A DNA stretch of 64,000 nucleotides from Sedimenticola selenatireducens DSM 17993 (GCF_000428045.1 NZ_ATZE01000008.1:177848-241847), one strand, 5' to 3'. Numbered from the stretch's first letter, positions 44,620-53,650 are shown. Translations and numbers: made by a program. Notes: generated from the letters alone by a model not told the origin.

Positions 44620-45201
44620 TTAGGGCAGCTTGCTCAGCATCTTGGTGGCCGATTTCCCGGGGTCCGTCTCGGGCCCCAACTCGATCGCGTTCTGCAACGC
44701 CTGCTTCGCCTCCGGGATATTTCCGAGACCGCTCTCTACAAAGCCGAGGGTCAACCATATCCGCTGAAACTCCGGCTGCAGATCGCTGCCGCGTCTCAAC
44801 ATCTCCAGGGCCTCGGAGGAACGCCCAAGATAGTAAAGCGTCAGCCCCAGGTTATTGAGCGTCCCGACGTTATCCGGTGATAACTCGAGAACACGCCTGT
44901 AAAGTCTGGCCGCATTGTCATAGTCCTTATCCTGGAAATACTGGTTTGCCTGCCGATCGATTTCTGCAGGATCATCCGACTGGATAGCAGGAGGGGATTT
45001 CTGCAGGCTTTTCATCATGTCGGGAGTGGGCATTTTCCGGAGATCGATGGCGCTGGATTCCATCACACCGCCAGTAGCCGGGACAGCAGCGGTGGCGGGC
45101 GATTGATCACTGTAATAGGCCCGGGTGACCACAAATACCAGGGAGGCGGTTACGAGCTGAATCAGGATAATTACAGAAACCAGTTTGACATTAATATTCA
45201 T
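44620..45201 (-). CDS. Membrane-anchored TPR protein
   Basis: 193 residues. One N-terminal membrane helix (about 6-26, KLVSVIILIQLVTASLVFVV) is followed by a Pro/Ser-rich linker and three TPR units (ANQYFQDKDYDNAARLYRRV, GTLNNLGLTLYYLGRSSEAL, IWLTLGFVESGLGNIPEAKQ). It is probably a periplasmic-facing scaffold. No family-specific role is visible. Cotranscription with neighbours is unlikely given the flanking spacers. Confidence 0.82.
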   Translation of the reverse strand: MNINVKLVSVIILIQLVTASLVFVVTRAYYSDQSPATAAVPATGGVMESSAIDLRKMPTPDMMKSLQKSPPAIQSDDPAEIDRQANQYFQDKDYDNAARLYRRVLELSPDNVGTLNNLGLTLYYLGRSSEALEMLRRGSDLQPEFQRIWLTLGFVESGLGNIPEAKQALQNAIELGPETDPGKSATKMLSKLP

Positions 45202-45597
45202 AATTTTGCCTTTTTCCCAGCGGGCATCACAAGCATTATTCGGTCACGTTAAATGGCTCGACGGTGCAGCCCCATCGATAGATACATTAACTGGACGCAT
45301 GATTTATTTTTTTATTCAATCACACACTGGCGTAGTCGAGACTTTACAGTCAAAAGAATAGGACGCGCAAATAGCAGCAGGGTTCCATCGTATCGAAGCG
45401 TATGATTCCATTTGAGAAGAATCTTCTATCGGGTTAATTTTCCATACAATAAGGAATCGATGCACGAACTGACGACATGGGGTATCACCTGCATTGGCCA
45501 TCGGGTCAACCCTGGGCCGTCCCGGTGAGACAGCACCAGCATTTCGAGGCACCATCCGGAACCGGATCCGCAGGGGTTGTCCGTCGTCCAGCCGCAC
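45202..45597. other. Intergenic region downstream of the dsbA-like gene
   Basis: 396 bp. A weak minus-strand frame (45316-45597) begins RLDDGQPLRIRFRMVP just after the dsbA-like stop and may be a decayed gene, but it has no support from a start site or a recognised family. The right part next to the TPR gene is AT-rich and probably holds that gene's promoter. Confidence 0.35.
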
Positions 45598-46251
45598 TCA
45601 AAAGTAATTCGCGAGAATCTCCTTGGCGACCAGATCCTTGAGTTCGTCGGCGCCAAACTTAATCAATGGTTTCCCATTGACAAAGAACCCGGGGGTCTTT
45701 CGGACCTCAAGATCCTGCACATCTGCCATATCCTGCTGAAGCCTGGTAGCAATTTCGGCGCCGTGCATCGCTTTCTGTGCCAGTGTCACATCAACCCCCG
45801 CACGCTCCAGTGGCGGCCAGATTTTTCCGGTATCTATGTTACCGTGTGAGGCCCAGACAGGTTGCGCGGCGTAAACAGCCTCCAGGGCTTGCCAGTACTT
45901 ACCCTGCAGTCGTGCCGCCTCAAGCGCCTTTACCACGTAATCGGATCCCTGGTGAAAAGGTGCATAGCGCAGAACAACGCGCACCTTACCTTGGTTGGAT
46001 GCCACAAGATCTTCAACCAGGGGATGGAAGGCACGGCAGGTTTCACAGGCAGGATCAAAAAACTCGACTATGGTCACTTTCGCACTTGCCCTCCCTTTGG
46101 TCGGTGAGTAGTCGCGCTCGAGGAAGCTGGAATATTGCATGGCGGCCTCATTCAGCTCGGCCGTCTTCTGCACATCATAGCGGTAAGCCGCAAATGCGAA
46201 AACAGCCAGAAGCAGGATGACTACTACGGGCACCTGGTATTGTTTCTTCAT
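45598..46251 (-). CDS. DsbA-like thioredoxin-fold disulfide oxidoreductase
   Basis: 217 residues with an N-terminal membrane anchor or uncleaved signal (VPVVVILLLAVFAFAAYRY). The thioredoxin fold follows: the active site is FFDPACETCRAF (CxxC) and the cis-Pro loop is KTPGFFVNGKPL. Similar to the BdbD/DsbA-like group that works with BdbC-type DsbB. It overlaps the dsbB gene by 4 bp, so the pair is an oxidising disulfide system in the periplasm. Confidence 0.9.
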   Translation of the reverse strand: MKKQYQVPVVVILLLAVFAFAAYRYDVQKTAELNEAAMQYSSFLERDYSPTKGRASAKVTIVEFFDPACETCRAFHPLVEDLVASNQGKVRVVLRYAPFHQGSDYVVKALEAARLQGKYWQALEAVYAAQPVWASHGNIDTGKIWPPLERAGVDVTLAQKAMHGAEIATRLQQDMADVQDLEVRKTPGFFVNGKPLIKFGADELKDLVAKEILANYF

Positions 46252-46685
46252 CGTTCGATCCTGTATCTGGCAATGGATAGAAAAAGAATGATTGCGCTGA
46301 AGGCAAGTATGGATAGCATCGGAATGGTAATAAAACCAAACAGTTCAAGATCTATGTCTGCACAGGAGGGCCCTTGGCCACAGGGCTGCAGTGCTTCGGG
46401 GATATAGCCGGAGTAGACAAGATAATGGTATATGGCAAATCCCCAGCCAATGACTGCCAGCGGCAAGGCGTAACGAATCACGCTTTCATCATAGGGGTAC
46501 ATGCCCAACAATAGAATCACCACCAGGGGATACATGAAAATCCGTTGGTACCAGCAGAGTACGCAGGGTACAAAATCCATGACCTCGCTGAAAAACAGAC
46601 TACCCAGCATGGCAACGGTAGCCAGGAGCCAACTCAGGAAAATCCACTTCCAGTTGGTTTGATCATACACTGTAGCTTGGTTCAT
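46248..46685 (-). CDS. Disulfide bond formation protein DsbB (BdbC-like)
   Basis: 145 residues with four predicted membrane helices. The first cysteine pair is CVLC, in FVPCVLCWYQRIFMYPL; the second pair is C-GQGPS-C in the second periplasmic loop. The short length and the CxxCWYQR motif resemble BdbC more than E. coli DsbB. It passes electrons from the DsbA-like partner to quinone. First gene of a two-gene operon. Confidence 0.92.
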   Translation of the reverse strand: MNQATVYDQTNWKWIFLSWLLATVAMLGSLFFSEVMDFVPCVLCWYQRIFMYPLVVILLLGMYPYDESVIRYALPLAVIGWGFAIYHYLVYSGYIPEALQPCGQGPSCADIDLELFGFITIPMLSILAFSAIILFLSIARYRIER

Positions 46686-46745
46686 AGGTTGATGAGTTTT
46701 TCAGCCCAGAGTAGTTCACAGGAATTGTGACGGATCGTGATCCAG

Positions 46746-47453
46746 TTAACGCTGGTTTGATGATCCGGTCATTTGGTTTGCGATTCGCGGGTCTTGTTCA
46801 CACCGGTCGGCACAACCCTCATACTGGTCGGTGGTGGCACGATCCTCCCGAAGCTCACGCCTTGCCTGGCGGATTATCAGGGTCGAAGAGTGCAGAAACA
46901 GTAACGCCATGCCTGCAGCCACCAGCAGGTCCGGCCAGCGCGATTGCGTATAATAGACGACACCGGCGGCAACCATGACGGCGAGATTTCCAATTGCGTC
47001 ATTGCGGCTGCAGAGCCAGACCGAACGCACATTGGCGTCACCATTTCGGTAGCGCACGAGCAATACCACGCTGGTTGCATTCGCCGCAAAGGCCATTAGG
47101 GCAATCGAACCCATGATGGTTTCATTGGGGACACCAAGAATAAAAACCCGATAGAGCGTCGAGCCCAGCACCCAAAATCCCATAAGGGCCAGCGTCAGGC
47201 CCTTGAACAGGGCGGCGGAAGCGCGCCAGCGTATCGGGTGGCCAATCGCCAGGAGGGTAATGCCGTAGGTCAGGCTGTCACCCAGAAAATCCAGCGCATC
47301 GGCCCGCAGCGCCATGGAGTCTGCGGCCATACTGCCCCCCACCTCGACCAGGAACATCAGCGCATTGATGGCAATGATGACCCACAGTATCCGCTTGTAG
47401 GGCACGGATATTCCGTCGAAATCCAGATTGTTACCGCAACTGCAGCCGGCCAT
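46746..47453 (-). CDS. Cation diffusion facilitator-like metal transporter
   Basis: 235 residues from the ATG at 47453 with GGAGAGCAGGA upstream. Six hydrophobic segments. The CDF metal-site region is visible in MALRADALDFLGDSLTYG and again in SRNDAIGNLAVMVAA. The N-terminus GCSCGNN and C-terminal CADRCEQD are cysteine-rich, suggesting soft-metal binding. It is divergent from a MerR regulator and has a MerR-type promoter with a 19-bp spacer. Substrate likely Zn, Cd or Pb (inference). Confidence 0.85.
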   Translation of the reverse strand: MAGCSCGNNLDFDGISVPYKRILWVIIAINALMFLVEVGGSMAADSMALRADALDFLGDSLTYGITLLAIGHPIRWRASAALFKGLTLALMGFWVLGSTLYRVFILGVPNETIMGSIALMAFAANATSVVLLVRYRNGDANVRSVWLCSRNDAIGNLAVMVAAGVVYYTQSRWPDLLVAAGMALLFLHSSTLIIRQARRELREDRATTDQYEGCADRCEQDPRIANQMTGSSNQR

Positions 47454-47493
47454 TCCTGCTCTCCCGGGTATCCAGTTCGAGTGTGATGAGCTA

Positions 47494-47524
47494 AGCTTAC
47501 AACCTACAGTCGTTGTAGCTTCAA
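47494..47524 (-). promoter_or_regulatory. MerR-type promoter/operator of the cation transporter
   Basis: On the minus strand TTGAAG (-35) and TAAGCT (-10) are separated by 19 bp, the elongated spacing used by MerR activators. Inside the spacer is the palindrome CTACA-ACGAC-TGTAG (47504-47518). The transporter starts 41 bp downstream and the merR gene is divergent. Arrangement as in zntR/cadR systems. Confidence 0.8.
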
Positions 47525-47537
47525 GAGGTTTTTCACC

Positions 47538-47972
47538 GTGGCTGAACGTTATTCTATCGGCCAGATGGCCCGTATCGGTAACTGCAAGGTGCAGACCATT
47601 CGTTATTACGAACAGATTGGCCTGCTGCCAGAACCGGAACGAAGCGCAGGCAATCAGCGCATCTATAACCGGGCACACATGAATCGCCTGGGGTTTATTC
47701 GCCACAGCCGTGAACTGGGATTCTCGCTTGACCGGATTAAAGAGATCCTGGCGCTGACAGACGATCCTTCCCACTCCTGTGAAACTGTAGACCAGATCGC
47801 GCGCCGGCACTTGCTGGAAGTAGAATCCAGGATCAAGCGGTTGCAGAGCATGAGAAAGGAGCTGAAGCGGATGATTGACCGGTGCAGCGGAAACAAAGTG
47901 GCGGACTGCCGGATTATCGAGGCACTCTCCAATCACCAACTCTGCCTGTCGGAACGACACCCTCCGGAGTGA
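47538..47972 (+). CDS. MerR family heavy-metal-responsive regulator
   Basis: 144 residues, GTG start at 47538. N-terminal winged helix YSIGQMARIGNCKVQTIRYYEQIGLLP (shown here in part), a dimerisation helix, and a C-terminal metal loop RCSGNKVADCRIIEAL. Metal-ligand candidates are the Cys in HSCETV (about 77) and the two in the loop, the pattern of ZntR/CadR/PbrR. It controls the divergent cation transporter through the 19-bp-spaced promoter. Metal specificity cannot be assigned confidently. Confidence 0.92.
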   Translation: MAERYSIGQMARIGNCKVQTIRYYEQIGLLPEPERSAGNQRIYNRAHMNRLGFIRHSRELGFSLDRIKEILALTDDPSHSCETVDQIARRHLLEVESRIKRLQSMRKELKRMIDRCSGNKVADCRIIEALSNHQLCLSERHPPE

Positions 47973-48151
47973 GGCAAAACCCTGGGCTCCCAATACCCAG
48001 CCATCATAGTCGATACCCGACGTCCCCAAACCGGAACCCGATCGAATCTACACCAGGCCCCGAGAGTCTCAAGTGCAACCGGTAGGCTCTCCCGGCAGGT
48101 GGTTCAATTCGGGTGCGGGGAGCCGGGGCTTCCCTGCCCCTAATTCCCGTA

Positions 48152-48424
48152 TCACCCCAGTAACATCTTCAGCCCGATCAGACAGAGAAACAGTGCAAAG
48201 GCCCGCTTGAAATGGGGCACATTGAGCTTGTAGGCCAACTTTACACCCTGTTGTGCACTCCACATGGCCATGGGGACCAGAATAGCGAAACTGGTCCAGT
48301 TGACGTAACCCGTGGTCAGCGGCGGCAAGTTCGGCATGCCCCAGCCATTGGCCACATGGACCAGAGTCGCGGGCACGCTGATGATCAGGCCGAACACCGG
48401 GCTGGTGGAGACTGCCCGTAAATC
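48152..48424 (-). pseudogene. Truncated TSUP (TauE/SafE-like) permease, C-terminal half only
   Basis: An open stretch on the minus strand encodes about 90 residues, LRAVSTSPVFGLIISVPATL and on to VNWTSFAILVPMAMWS, ending in LFLCLIGLKMLLG. This matches the last third of TSUP/TauE-SafE family anion permeases, which often carry sulfur compounds. The N-terminal part is missing: homology stops at about 48424 where AT-rich sequence begins. No start codon with a ribosome-binding site fits. The break coincides with the edge of the AT-rich segment, suggesting a rearrangement. Confidence 0.65.
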
Positions 48425-48450
48425 GGAAAGCGAAAAAGGTCAGCCGCGGA

Positions 48451-48494
48451 GTAATCCCCAAATTTATAACGCCACTATTTTTCGGGGGGATTAC
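48451..48494. repeat. Inverted repeat at the edge of the AT-rich segment
   Basis: GTAATCCCC (48451-48459) and GGGGATTAC (48486-48494) are exact inverses, and similarity extends outward (CGCGGA against CGCAGAG). It lies 27 bp from where the TSUP gene is cut off and could be a remnant of a mobile element end, or a terminator. No transposase is nearby. Confidence 0.45.
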
Positions 48495-48608
48495 CTCTGC
48501 GTTTCATCCATTCTCATAATACTATTGAACACTTTGAATGTAGTATATTTAGCAAAAAGAGATATCTATTCGGGACCACATTTTACCTAAGTCCTATGAA
48601 CTGTTTAT

Positions 48609-50279
48609 ATGACACATATGAAAACACTAAAAGCTCTAAATATTCTCCCTAAATCCTGGCTATTCCGCATAGTAGCATTTCTTATCGTGGTGATTAGCGT
48701 AATATCCGGTGCTATATTTCTGAGCATTGATAGATTTGTGTCGCTGCAATTCAGCGAGATTGCGGCAGAACGATTAAATTATCAGGCTAGTGGGATTCAG
48801 CGATTGCTGGAAAGAGAAATAGCGAGGTTTGAGGAATTGGCCAAGCTCATTTCTACTGATTCAGATCTCCGACATAGCGCACTCTATAATCTTTATCTAG
48901 AAGGAAGTAAAGAACCACTCGAGGCTGATCTAAAACGTGTCAGTGAAACATTCGGGATCGAATTAGTAACTGCCTGGGATCTTAACGGCAATCTTGCAGC
49001 AAGCAACAAACCACCAGCGCCAGAAGAACTACACGATTACATGAAGGCTGCCAGGGCATTAATCCGCGAAGCTCATACTAATATAATATGGATAAACGAC
49101 GAAATTTGGTTGGTTACTGATAGCCCCTTAAAGAAAGAGGATGAAGTTATAGGGATAATTCAAATGGCACGAATACTCAGGCCAGCCGACAACCTTACCT
49201 TATTATTAGGCCCGGATGCACAGCTCGGTATAGTTTCCGATGCCGATAACACAGAAAAAACCAATATAATACAAATTCCCATACACTCATCACATGGCCA
49301 AGAAACATCCTTACAATTAGAAGTCCCCGACCCCGTCGCAATCGCTCTCACAAAAACAAAACTGGTAGTGGGTGTTACTCTAATTGTTAGCAGCATCTTG
49401 CTATCCGGTATTGTTGTACTCTCTCTGAGACAGCAATTGCGACCGATCCAGGCACTCACGCTAGTTGCATCTAAAGCTGCGCCAGAATTAGAGCGGGGAG
49501 AAGTCAAGTATGTAAAAGTTGAAGGGCAGGCAGAGGTGGCTCAACTGGTTCGTGCTTTCAACAGCATGTTAGATGACATGATGAAATTACGAGTACTGGA
49601 AAAGGAAATCGAACAGAAAGACAGGTTATCTGCAATTGGCAAAGTAGCCACCAGTGTTGCACATGATATAAACAACCCGCTTACCGTCATAAAAAACACA
49701 GCCATACTATTGCGTGATGAGCATAAAGATATCCCCACGCTTGTTTCCGATGTCAATATGATTGTACATCATGCGACACGTTGTTCCAGAATTGTGGACA
49801 ACCTATTGCGTTTTGGGCGTCCGCTTAATTTAAAAGTCGAACAATATGAACTAGGTCAATGCCTTGAAAACTATCTAACAAACTACCACCACCGAAAAAG
49901 TAATCTTTGTTACCACTTTAATAACAACGGCGACCGGTTAATGATGAGTGGCGACCTTTACCAACTGGAACAAATGCTGGATAACCTGATCAACAACGCC
50001 TATCAGGCGAACGGCAATAACAAAATAGAGATTTCTTCCGGCAAGTTTGATGATAAATCAGTATTTATATCAATAACCGATGACGGGGTTGGATTTCCTG
50101 AGAATATTAACCAATCCGTTTTCACCCCCTTTGTATCGAGCAAAAGAGGAGGAACCGGCTTAGGATTATCCAACGCACAAGCAATCGCCAAAGCACACGG
50201 CGGTGATATTGTTATAACTGATGCGAAGAGAGGACAGATAACAGTCTATCTTCCATACCATTTCAAACCGGTACTATAA
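48609..50279 (+). CDS. Sensor histidine kinase next to the sox region
   Basis: 556 residues from the ATG at 48609 (an ATG three codons later is equally possible). Two membrane helices (about 20-40 and 253-273) enclose a large periplasmic sensor region of about 210 residues. A HAMP domain and coiled coil follow, then HisKA with His352 in SVAHDINNPL, and HATPase with DDGVGFPENI and GTGLGLSN. Codon use and base composition are visibly AT-richer than the surrounding genes. It converges on the binding-protein gene with a 6-bp overlap. Confidence 0.93.
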   Translation: MTHMKTLKALNILPKSWLFRIVAFLIVVISVISGAIFLSIDRFVSLQFSEIAAERLNYQASGIQRLLEREIARFEELAKLISTDSDLRHSALYNLYLEGSKEPLEADLKRVSETFGIELVTAWDLNGNLAASNKPPAPEELHDYMKAARALIREAHTNIIWINDEIWLVTDSPLKKEDEVIGIIQMARILRPADNLTLLLGPDAQLGIVSDADNTEKTNIIQIPIHSSHGQETSLQLEVPDPVAIALTKTKLVVGVTLIVSSILLSGIVVLSLRQQLRPIQALTLVASKAAPELERGEVKYVKVEGQAEVAQLVRAFNSMLDDMMKLRVLEKEIEQKDRLSAIGKVATSVAHDINNPLTVIKNTAILLRDEHKDIPTLVSDVNMIVHHATRCSRIVDNLLRFGRPLNLKVEQYELGQCLENYLTNYHHRKSNLCYHFNNNGDRLMMSGDLYQLEQMLDNLINNAYQANGNNKIEISSGKFDDKSVFISITDDGVGFPENINQSVFTPFVSSKRGGTGLGLSNAQAIAKAHGGDIVITDAKRGQITVYLPYHFKPVL

Positions 50280-51260
50280 TAAACTCTGCCTGCTATTTAT
50301 CCGAGGTAGATATCCAATATTGAACGCTTCCTCCTTATTTATTGGACGCAATTTCCTTTGGATGAGCTCTCGACCTCTGGGACTAAACAGAAAATCGAAG
50401 AATGGCCCCATTGCAACAGGATCCCAATACTTAAATATCAAATTAAAGGGCCCACTTAACGGATAGTCATCCGCAATGGCGCCATTTGAATGCGCTCTTA
50501 TACCATTGACCGCCAAGTCTTTTAAGATCCCCTGCTCAACAAAAGGGGCAGCGATTACCCAGCTATTTATCGCTATGGACGAGCGAAAGCGCCCTACCGT
50601 CCTTAGCATGTCTTGATCATTGTTTGCTGTAAGTACATTTTTTGTGGGATAGGAATCACCGTTGAGAAGCACTTGTCGTACCGGCTCCATAAAGTCCGGA
50701 CAATGTCGATCGACAACCAAGGCAATTGGTATATCTTCCCCACCCACTTCACTCCAGCGCTTTATTTTGCCGCTGACTATTGCCCGTAATTCACCTATGT
50801 CCAATGAACTTACTGGATTCGATGGATGCGTTAATACAATTTTCAAGTCTTCTGCAACAGGAAGCCACCCGAGCCCCTCACCAGGTGAGCCTTTGACTGG
50901 ACAACACAAACTACCTAAGTGAGTTTGATTGAAACGTACGGCCCCAATACCTTTAGAGCAATCTCCCCCTAGCACCTTCAGTAGTCGCCCACTATCCTCC
51001 ATATAAGGGGTAGCCAAATCATCCAGAAAACCATCTTTTAGCAATCTGGTCCCCGTAATGCTAAGTTCGCCACGCTTTAAACTGGTATGGAGAAACTGGA
51101 AAGAAGCATTGTCAGGACCACCACAATGTACAATCTTTTCGTCTCTCTTTTGTTCGCTATATATATTCAATATTTTTTGCGCTGCAAAGGCCCCACTAAC
51201 TCCAAGACCGGACGCACCTAACAACGCGCATGAGTATCTGATTATCTCTCTTCGATTCAT
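50274..51260 (-). CDS. PstS-like periplasmic binding protein with Tat-type signal
   Basis: 328 residues from the ATG at 51260. The N-terminus MNRREIIRYSCALLGASGLG resembles a Tat signal (RR-x-I-I). The body matches PstS/phosphate-binding-like proteins (PBP-like_2 type): SGRLLKVLGGDCSKGIGAVR, HPSNPVSSLDIGELRAIVSG and KIKRWSEVGGEDIPIALVV, as separate stretches. No ABC permease is next to it. It follows the response-regulator gene by 37 bp, so it is probably the ligand sensor for that two-component system. The open frame extends 17 codons upstream. Confidence 0.8.
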   Translation of the reverse strand: MNRREIIRYSCALLGASGLGVSGAFAAQKILNIYSEQKRDEKIVHCGGPDNASFQFLHTSLKRGELSITGTRLLKDGFLDDLATPYMEDSGRLLKVLGGDCSKGIGAVRFNQTHLGSLCCPVKGSPGEGLGWLPVAEDLKIVLTHPSNPVSSLDIGELRAIVSGKIKRWSEVGGEDIPIALVVDRHCPDFMEPVRQVLLNGDSYPTKNVLTANNDQDMLRTVGRFRSSIAINSWVIAAPFVEQGILKDLAVNGIRAHSNGAIADDYPLSGPFNLIFKYWDPVAMGPFFDFLFSPRGRELIQRKLRPINKEEAFNIGYLPRINSRQSLL

Positions 51261-51297
51261 TTGCCGCGCTTCTCCCATTTCATCAGTTGCCGTGCGG

Positions 51298-52707
51298 TCA
51301 ATCCCCCACACCTGTAACCGCCAACTTTCTTAGTAACGTTTTATAGTCTATTTTCAATATTCTTGCTGCAAGCGCTTTGTTACCTTCCGCATGTTCAAGT
51401 ACTTTACGGATATATAATCGCTCAATATTCGCTAGAGTAACAAACTCGCCAGTATATATATTAAAGGGGTTGTCTTGTATTTCTTCCAAGTCTGTCGTCG
51501 TTGGTTCAAGTTGTTCCTTACTAATTTCGCAGTCATCAGCTGACATGAGAATTACTGCTTCTTCAACGAGATTTTCGAGCTCCCGAACGTTTCCAGGCCA
51601 TTCTTTATGTACGAGTAGATTTAATGCTGCTGCGGTAAAACATCTTATCGATCGCTTATGGGCTCTGGCATAGTATTGTAAAAACTCTTCAGCAAGAAGC
51701 GGTATATCTTCTGCTCTTTCTCTTAGCGGTGGAAGCTTAATACTGAGAACCTTAAGTCGGTGATAAAGATCCCGTCTAAACAGCCCTTTTTCGACGAGCT
51801 CGTCAAGATCCTCATTAGTGGCGCTGATTAACCGAAACTCCACGTCATATTCCTGATTAGATCCTACCGGCCTTACTTTTCTTTCTTCTATAACCCGCAG
51901 TAACTTGGCCTGCAGCTGCATGGACATGGCATTCACCTCATCCAGGAAAAGGGTTCCACCATTGACGTCCAACAACAAGCCTCGCCGCTCCGTGGTTGCT
52001 CCTGTAAATGCGCCTATCTTATGGCCAAACAATTCAGAGTCAGCAAGTTCATCTGGTATTGCTGCCATGTTAATAGCCAATAATTTTCCATTGCCCGCAT
52101 GAATCGCGCGAGTTACTAACTCCTTGCCGGTTCCACTTTCCCCGCAAATCAAGACATTTGCCTTGACATTACGAACTTTGAAAATCCATTCGCGCAATTC
52201 GCGGATCTTTTGAGAACCACCTTTTATGGCCTTCATATATGAGTCATTAGTCAATATTTGCCGTTTCAATTCGGCATGACTGTATCGCTGTTGAAACTCC
52301 TTCTGGGTTTTTGCCAGAATTAACCGAACATTATCTGGATCGAATGGTTTTGGTAAAAAATCGAATGCGCCTAACTTGACTGCGTGCACGGCATTGTCAG
52401 TAGTCGAGTGAGCACTTACAACAACGATAGTAATTGCATTATCAAATTCGTGGATTCTGCGAATTATATCGAATCCATCAAAATCCGGCATAACAAGATC
52501 AATAAAAACAAGATCCGGAGGATCCATACGAAGTGCTTGTGATAAATCAAATGGCACAGGCTGGACAATTACATTGTATTCGCCACATGTCTTAACAACA
52601 CGCGCCAAGACCTGTGCGACATCAGGTTCATCATCAATGATCCAAACAACAGGTTTCGATTCTCGTTCTTGTGGTAGCTCGGGGGTGGACATCAGCACAT
52701 GGCTCAT
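51298..52707 (-). CDS. NtrC-family sigma54-dependent response regulator
   Basis: 469 residues. Receiver with Asp70 in LVFIDLVMPD, AAA+ domain with GESGTGKE and GAFTGA, and a C-terminal helix-turn-helix (NKALAARILKIDYKTLLRKL). All parts needed for sigma54 activation are present. AT-rich like its kinase partner. It is transcribed away from the soxY remnant and may control soxYZAX, for which a sigma54-like promoter is proposed at 63310. Confidence 0.95.
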   Translation of the reverse strand: MSHVLMSTPELPQERESKPVVWIIDDEPDVAQVLARVVKTCGEYNVIVQPVPFDLSQALRMDPPDLVFIDLVMPDFDGFDIIRRIHEFDNAITIVVVSAHSTTDNAVHAVKLGAFDFLPKPFDPDNVRLILAKTQKEFQQRYSHAELKRQILTNDSYMKAIKGGSQKIRELREWIFKVRNVKANVLICGESGTGKELVTRAIHAGNGKLLAINMAAIPDELADSELFGHKIGAFTGATTERRGLLLDVNGGTLFLDEVNAMSMQLQAKLLRVIEERKVRPVGSNQEYDVEFRLISATNEDLDELVEKGLFRRDLYHRLKVLSIKLPPLRERAEDIPLLAEEFLQYYARAHKRSIRCFTAAALNLLVHKEWPGNVRELENLVEEAVILMSADDCEISKEQLEPTTTDLEEIQDNPFNIYTGEFVTLANIERLYIRKVLEHAEGNKALAARILKIDYKTLLRKLAVTGVGD

Positions 52708-53065
52708 TGGGTTATTAGCGTTTTGATAATTCTAGAGTGTTGAAGAACAGACAAATACTTTGACCACGTCATTCAAAATCTGGAACTTGAGTATCATGGC
52801 AGCAGATTCAGGTGTCAATGCCTACTAATCTACCTGCCTGGGTGTGGCGTAATTCCATGTATATCGCGTCAGCTTGTAGGAAAATATTCATACCTCAAAA
52901 ATTTATTCCAGTCCCACTGGCATCCCACTTTTTAGTTATTATTCTATTAGTTAATTATCATCTATTCATTTAGCATGAATAGTGCCGTAACTACTATTCC
53001 AACTTATGGTTAGCACGCATTACGAACCCTACAAACTGGAAAATTTAAAACAAGGAGTCGACAAT
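52708..53065. other. Intergenic region between the regulator and the soxY remnant
   Basis: 358 bp, AT-rich, with no gene. TGGCATCCCACTTTTT near 52918 has a good -24 half of a sigma54 promoter but no GC at -12. AAGGAG precedes the start of the soxY remnant at the right end. Promoters of the divergent regulator gene should also be here. Confidence 0.45.
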
Positions 53066-53165
53066 ATGAATAATGAGGCATGCCGTATTTTCCTAAAAGC
53101 CTCTGTTAGTGGCGTCGTATTAGGCGTCATGATGACATGTGGAATATTAATTCCGAGGCATCTCT
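53066..53165 (+). pseudogene. soxY: Truncated soxY (N-terminal signal region only)
   Basis: ATG at 53066 behind AAGGAGTCG. The first 31 codons read MNNEACRIFLKASVSGVVLG then VMMTCGILIP, closely parallel to the intact SoxY precursor of this window (MINKVRRSLLKASASGTAIS then AMMACGLIVP). Similarity stops at about 53160, where the minus-strand DUF35 gene ends. The rest of the frame is only that gene read backwards. I interpret it as the 5' stump of an older soxY copy cut by a rearrangement. Confidence 0.8.
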
Positions 53166-53648
53166 TCATACAGGTTGAAAGATCAATGCCTGTATCGGAT
53201 GGGGAAGACCGGAGTTTTCTTTGAGCCGCTGGAGTCGAAGCAGTGCTCCCGTTATCAACTGTGTCTCATCTGCGTCAATTCTGACCAGGGTGCTGTTAAT
53301 CGCCCCATCCAACTGCACCAACCCGAAGGTAAGCGGTGTCGTATCCTTGGCCTGTGGTAATCTGATCGGTCCTGTTGTCCAGGAAAGCAAACGACCATAG
53401 CCGGTCAGCTCCGTCATATTGGTCTCTATATGATGTGTCGGACAGCGCATGCGTGGTGGGAAACGCACCTCATCACAAACCGGGCATCGACTACCTAATA
53501 TCCGTCCCTGCATTAACGCGTCAAAAAAGGGAGTAAAGGCACCAAACCCATGGCTATAGGAGAGCGAGAGATTGATGGGCATCCTCCCACCTTCGTCCGA
53601 TCTGAATTCCATATTATCCGATCCTGTTCGCTTTTTTGCATGGGCCAT
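53166..53648 (-). CDS. DUF35/OB-fold acyl-CoA-associated protein
   Basis: 160 residues from the ATG at 53648 behind GGGAGG; a TTG two codons earlier is possible. The zinc ribbon is CPVCDEVRFPPRMRCPTH (Cys4-type), followed by an OB-fold (TGYGRLLSWT, LTFGLVQLDGA, TLVRIDA). Such proteins form complexes with thiolase-like or aldolase partners and hold CoA substrates. It is the last gene of the operon after the thiolase-like gene, and its stop lies at the junction with the soxY remnant. Confidence 0.88.
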   Translation of the reverse strand: MAHAKKRTGSDNMEFRSDEGGRMPINLSLSYSHGFGAFTPFFDALMQGRILGSRCPVCDEVRFPPRMRCPTHHIETNMTELTGYGRLLSWTTGPIRLPQAKDTTPLTFGLVQLDGAINSTLVRIDADETQLITGALLRLQRLKENSGLPHPIQALIFQPV

Positions 53649-53650
53649 AG

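Noticed and set aside
45316..45597. Minus-strand frame RLDDGQPLRIRFRMVP after the dsbA-like gene
   Set aside because: Reads partly like protein, but no start site or family is visible; the frame degenerates after about 20 residues.
52917..52935. TGGCATCCCACTTTTT upstream of the soxY remnant as a sigma54 promoter
   Set aside because: The -24 half is good, but the essential GC at -12 is TT; kept only as a note in the intergenic entry.
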